A DNA stretch of 15,295 bases from IMCC26207 sp044357715 (GTDB lineage Bacteria > Actinomycetota > Acidimicrobiia > Acidimicrobiales > Microtrichaceae): the NCBI GenBank assembly GCA_044357715.1, contig JBIKPA010000044.1, positions 1 to 15,295 on the forward strand, given 5' to 3'. This document shows, one piece after another, positions 13,009-15,295 of the stretch. A program made the translations under genes and the position numbers. The notes under the pieces were generated by a model. It saw only the letters and a list, made by a program, of their open reading frames with translations. It did not search any database and had not been told where the DNA came from. Position 1 is the stretch's first letter; each line of letters opens with the position of its first letter.

Positions 13009-14045
13009 CCGACACCAACAGCCCAGGCCCTAGCGGCTCAGAACACCGCAGCCCAGAACACAGCGGCCCAGAACACCGCAGCCCAGAACAGCAGTCGGGT
13101 TCTGTTCCTGCACTGTCAGCCCCCGGTTTAGGGGGGTCCGCCTCGGAGCGACTTGAACGCATGCTCGCTGCTGCCGGGATGGGCGCAGAGGCCGAGGTTC
13201 CCGAGGGGTTCAGATCTGGGTTTGTCACCTTTGTGGGGCGACCAAACGTTGGAAAGTCCACGCTGGTGAATCAGATTTTGGGCCAGAAAATTTCGATCGT
13301 GTCAGATAAGCCACAAACCACCCGACATCAAATCCGCGGCGTGCTGAGTCGCCCTGAATCACAGATTGTGTTTGTAGATACACCAGGCATTCACAGGCCT
13401 CGCACCTTGATGGGGGAGCGGCTCAATGACACCGCAACCTCTTCGCTCGAGGGGATCGATGTGGCATGTCTGCTGATTGAGGCGAACGCAGCAATGGGGC
13501 CGGGGGATCGCTATATCGCAGAGCGTATGCCAAAGAACTCGGTGCTCGTGCTCAACAAAACTGATGCTGCAAACGCAGAGCGCATTATGTCGCAACTCTC
13601 AAAAGCGGCATCGTTTGAGTTTGCTGAATACTTCCCGATCTCTGCCAAGACAGGAGACGGCGTTGATGCTCTTGTTGACTATTTGGCATCACGTCTACCG
13701 GTTGGACCACGGTGGTACCCCGAAGGAGAAGTGACCGACGCCCCCGAGCCGTTCAGAGTTGCCGAACTCGTCCGAGAACAGCTGCTTGCGGTGACTCGCG
13801 AGGAACTGCCTCATTCGATTGCCACTCGTGTGTCTGAGTGGGAGTGGCCAAGGATCCGAGTTGAGATCATCGTTGAGCGCGACTCGCAAAAAGGCATTGT
13901 GATCGGCAAGGGCGGGAGCGTGCTCAAAGAAGTGGGTATTCGGGTTCGCCGGCAGCTCCCACCTGGCGCATTTATTGAGCTACATGTGACGGTAGATAAG
14001 GACTGGCAATCAAAGGCGCAGTCCCTTGAACGCCTGGGCTACTAG
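13005..14045 (+). CDS. era: GTPase Era with a long N-terminal extension
   Basis: The protein has 346 residues against about 300 for typical Era. GTPase motifs are G1 GRPNVGKS (78-85), G2 QTTRH (104-108), G3 DTPG (125-128), G4 NKTD (184-187) and G5 SAK (213-215). A C-terminal KH domain carries VEIIVERDSQKGIVIGKGGS (286-305). Era binds the 3' end of 16S rRNA and assists 30S assembly. The extra about 65 N-terminal residues are low-complexity, with repeated SEHRSPEH/GPEHRSPEQ units, and encoded by a DNA tandem repeat. The GTG start at 13005 overlaps the previous stop. ATG at residue 53 (13161) is an alternative that would remove the repeats and give a normal-sized protein. No motif residue is missing. 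Confidence 0.97.
   Translation: MTDTNSPGPSGSEHRSPEHSGPEHRSPEQQSGSVPALSAPGLGGSASERLERMLAAAGMGAEAEVPEGFRSGFVTFVGRPNVGKSTLVNQILGQKISIVSDKPQTTRHQIRGVLSRPESQIVFVDTPGIHRPRTLMGERLNDTATSSLEGIDVACLLIEANAAMGPGDRYIAERMPKNSVLVLNKTDAANAERIMSQLSKAASFEFAEYFPISAKTGDGVDALVDYLASRLPVGPRWYPEGEVTDAPEPFRVAELVREQLLAVTREELPHSIATRVSEWEWPRIRVEIIVERDSQKGIVIGKGGSVLKEVGIRVRRQLPPGAFIELHVTVDKDWQSKAQSLERLGY
13031..13090. repeat. Tandem repeat in the 5' end of era
   Basis: Two copies of a 30-bp unit (13031-13060 and 13061-13090) differ at two positions. Each consists of two related 15-bp halves ending in CCCAGAACA or CTCAGAACA. The array keeps the frame and codes for the Ser-Glu-His-Arg-Ser-Pro-Glu repeats of the Era N-terminal extension. 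Confidence 0.9.
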
Positions 14046-14099
14046 GGCCATTTCAAGCTCGTAAACGGATGCTGTCTCAGCTAGGGGTCGAAGGTCGGG

Positions 14100-14105
14100 T
14101 ACCTT
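14100..14105 (+). promoter_or_regulatory. Candidate -10 element of leaderless uppS
   Basis: TACCTT (TANNNT) is followed by exactly 6 nt and then GTG 14112. That spacing places the transcription start on the start codon. The in-frame upstream stop at 14082 leaves GTG 14112 as the only start in front of the conserved uppS region, and the one SD-like GGAG (14109-14112) overlaps that codon and cannot serve it. A -35 match is weak. Confidence 0.5.
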
Positions 14106-14111
14106 TCCGGA

Positions 14112-14846
14112 GTGGACTTATCTAGCCTCGACCATCAACGCATCCCAGTTCACGTCGCAGTGGTGATGGATGGCAACGGCAGATGGGCTCAGCGGCGGGG
14201 TCTTCCCCGAACCGATGGCCATGCTGCTGGCGAGGAAGCCTTGATGGACACCATCTGGGGCGCCCTTGACGCAGGTATCCGCTGGCTGACGGTGTATGCC
14301 TTTTCTACTGAAAATTGGAAACGCCCTGTGGACGAGGTGCGCTTCTTGATGAATTTCAATGAACGGCTGCTGCTGACCCGCCGAGATGAGTTAAATGAGC
14401 GCAACGTCAAGTTGCAGTTCATCGGTCGGCGCGACTGGCGAGTACCCAAGAGGATTCTGAGGCGTATCGACGAAACGCTTGAACTGACCGGAGACAACAC
14501 TGCCATGACAGTGAGCATGGCGTTCAACTATGGCGGTCGTGCCGAGTTAGTCGACGCGGTCAGAGCCATTGCAGCCTCGGGGATGAAGCCCGAGAAGATT
14601 GATGAAAAGACGATTCGTCAGCACCTCTACGACCCAACGATGCCTGACCCAGAACTCATGGTGCGCACCTCGGGTGAGTATCGGATGTCTAACTTCTTGA
14701 TGTGGGAGATGGCCTACTCAGAACTGGTCTTCACTGATGTGCTGTGGCCAGACTTCCGCCGAGAGAACCTGTACGCGGCCATCGACGAGTATCAGCGACG
14801 TGACCGTCGATTTGGTGGGTTGTCAGATACTGATGGTCTGAGCTGA
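14112..14846 (+). CDS. uppS: Polyprenyl diphosphate synthase (cis-prenyltransferase, UppS)
   Basis: The protein has 244 residues and makes long-chain cis-polyprenyl diphosphate from isopentenyl diphosphate, the precursor of the lipid carrier for cell wall synthesis. Motifs in order are VAVVMDGNGRWAQRRG (15-30) with catalytic D20, VYAFSTENWKRP (61-72), AFNYGGR (137-143), and PELMVRTSGEYRMSNFLMWE (180-199) with the phosphate-binding Arg and Ser residues. Everything needed for activity is present; chain length cannot be read from sequence by eye. It starts 66 nt after era with GTG 14112 and seems to have its own leaderless promoter. The neighbouring recO follows after 32 nt. In Mycobacterium tuberculosis the equivalent gene lies on the other side of recO. 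Confidence 0.96.
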   Translation: MDLSSLDHQRIPVHVAVVMDGNGRWAQRRGLPRTDGHAAGEEALMDTIWGALDAGIRWLTVYAFSTENWKRPVDEVRFLMNFNERLLLTRRDELNERNVKLQFIGRRDWRVPKRILRRIDETLELTGDNTAMTVSMAFNYGGRAELVDAVRAIAASGMKPEKIDEKTIRQHLYDPTMPDPELMVRTSGEYRMSNFLMWEMAYSELVFTDVLWPDFRRENLYAAIDEYQRRDRRFGGLSDTDGLS

Positions 14847-14878
14847 TTGCATCCCGCTCTGGGTGAGAGACTGACCGA

Positions 14879-15295
14879 GTGAGCTTGTACCGCGACTACG
14901 CCATTGTGCTGCGCACCTACAAACTGGGCGAGGCCGACCGCATCATCGTGTTCATGACAAGGGCGCATGGCAAAGTCCGTGCTGTTGGCAAGGGTGTCCG
15001 AAAGACCGGCTCGAAGTTTGGGTCGAGGCTTGAGCCTGGCTCGTACATACAGGTGCAACTGCACGAGGGTCGCGGTGACCTCGACATTGTTACGCAGACC
15101 GAGACCGTTGAACCCTATCGGCGCACCCGTGAGGATCTGTCGCGCCTGTCTAGGTCGTCTTCACTGCTTGAAGCAGTGGATCAGCTAGCGCAGGACCGTG
15201 AACCCACTCCGCGACTGTTTGACATGCTGCTTGGCGGACTGAGGACGGTTGAAGACACCAACCCGGCAATGATCTCTGCTGCGTTCTACCTCAAG
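14879..15295 (+). CDS. recO: DNA repair protein RecO, N-terminal part
   Basis: The frame starts at GTG 14879 and is open to the right edge (139 codons), so about the last 100 residues of a normal RecO are missing. The N-terminus reads SLYRDYAIVLRTYKLGEADR (2-21), the standard RecO beginning, followed by RAHGKVRAVGKGVRKTGSKF and LEPGSYIQVQL, together the OB-fold domain (about 1-80). The helical domain starts after TETVEPYRRTREDLSRL. RecO helps RecF and RecR load RecA on gapped single-stranded DNA and anneals strands. The zinc-finger cysteines expected later are outside the window. A purine-rich GGTGAGAGA (14862-14870) stands 8 nt before the GTG as a fair ribosome binding site. Confidence 0.96.
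   Translation, partial: MSLYRDYAIVLRTYKLGEADRIIVFMTRAHGKVRAVGKGVRKTGSKFGSRLEPGSYIQVQLHEGRGDLDIVTQTETVEPYRRTREDLSRLSRSSSLLEAVDQLAQDREPTPRLFDMLLGGLRTVEDTNPAMISAAFYLK

Overview
The window looks like a chromosomal segment of an actinobacterium of moderate GC content. The right half carries phoH, ybeY, a CBS/CorC-type membrane protein gene, era, uppS and recO. That is essentially the order known around Rv2368c-Rv2361c in Mycobacterium tuberculosis, except that uppS precedes recO here. The left half is a Tad/Flp-type pilus locus of the monoderm, actinobacterial style, with a CpaE/Ssd-like protein and two TadB/TadC proteins and no secretin. An Acidimicrobiia-type lineage is plausible but cannot be fixed from sequence alone. 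I saw no mobile element, CRISPR array, rRNA or tRNA.

Left block, minus strand, about 9098 down to 1: one apparent operon transcribed leftwards from a divergent promoter region at 9069-9181. Gene order is cpaB-like (SAF domain), cpaE/ssd-like, tadA ATPase, tadB, tadC, a 90-residue pilin-like protein, two TadE-like pseudopilins, a TadG-like protein, a membrane pseudokinase with a proline/threonine linker, and a multi-pass membrane protein cut off by the left edge. Nearly all junctions are 1-4 nt start/stop overlaps, so translation is probably coupled. The ATPase, the two inner-membrane platform proteins and CpaB would form the machine. The pilin-like and TadE/TadG-like proteins would be the exported subunits. 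The pseudokinase and the left-edge protein are accessory parts of unknown role.

Middle, 8939-10098: the operon leader (C-rich RNA, G-tract-rich + strand), a symmetrical AT-rich divergent promoter/operator, a small excisionase/BldC-like helix-turn-helix protein on the + strand (candidate local regulator), and a minus-strand protein of 198 residues built from two similar beta-rich repeats. The last gene starts only 19 bp from the phoH start, in divergent orientation.

Right block, + strand, 10099-15295: phoH and ybeY overlap by GTGA. The CBS/CorC-type gene has its own ribosome binding site and overlaps era by GTGA. uppS appears to be leaderless, and recO runs off the right edge. These are housekeeping genes for RNA/ribosome maturation, membrane carrier lipid synthesis and recombination repair.

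The most unusual signals are the 12-tract G-rich segment in the leader of the pilus operon, the symmetrical divergent operator region, the transmembrane pseudokinase within a pilus operon, the pilin-like protein without the usual Flp signature, and the uncharacterised two-repeat protein beside phoH.
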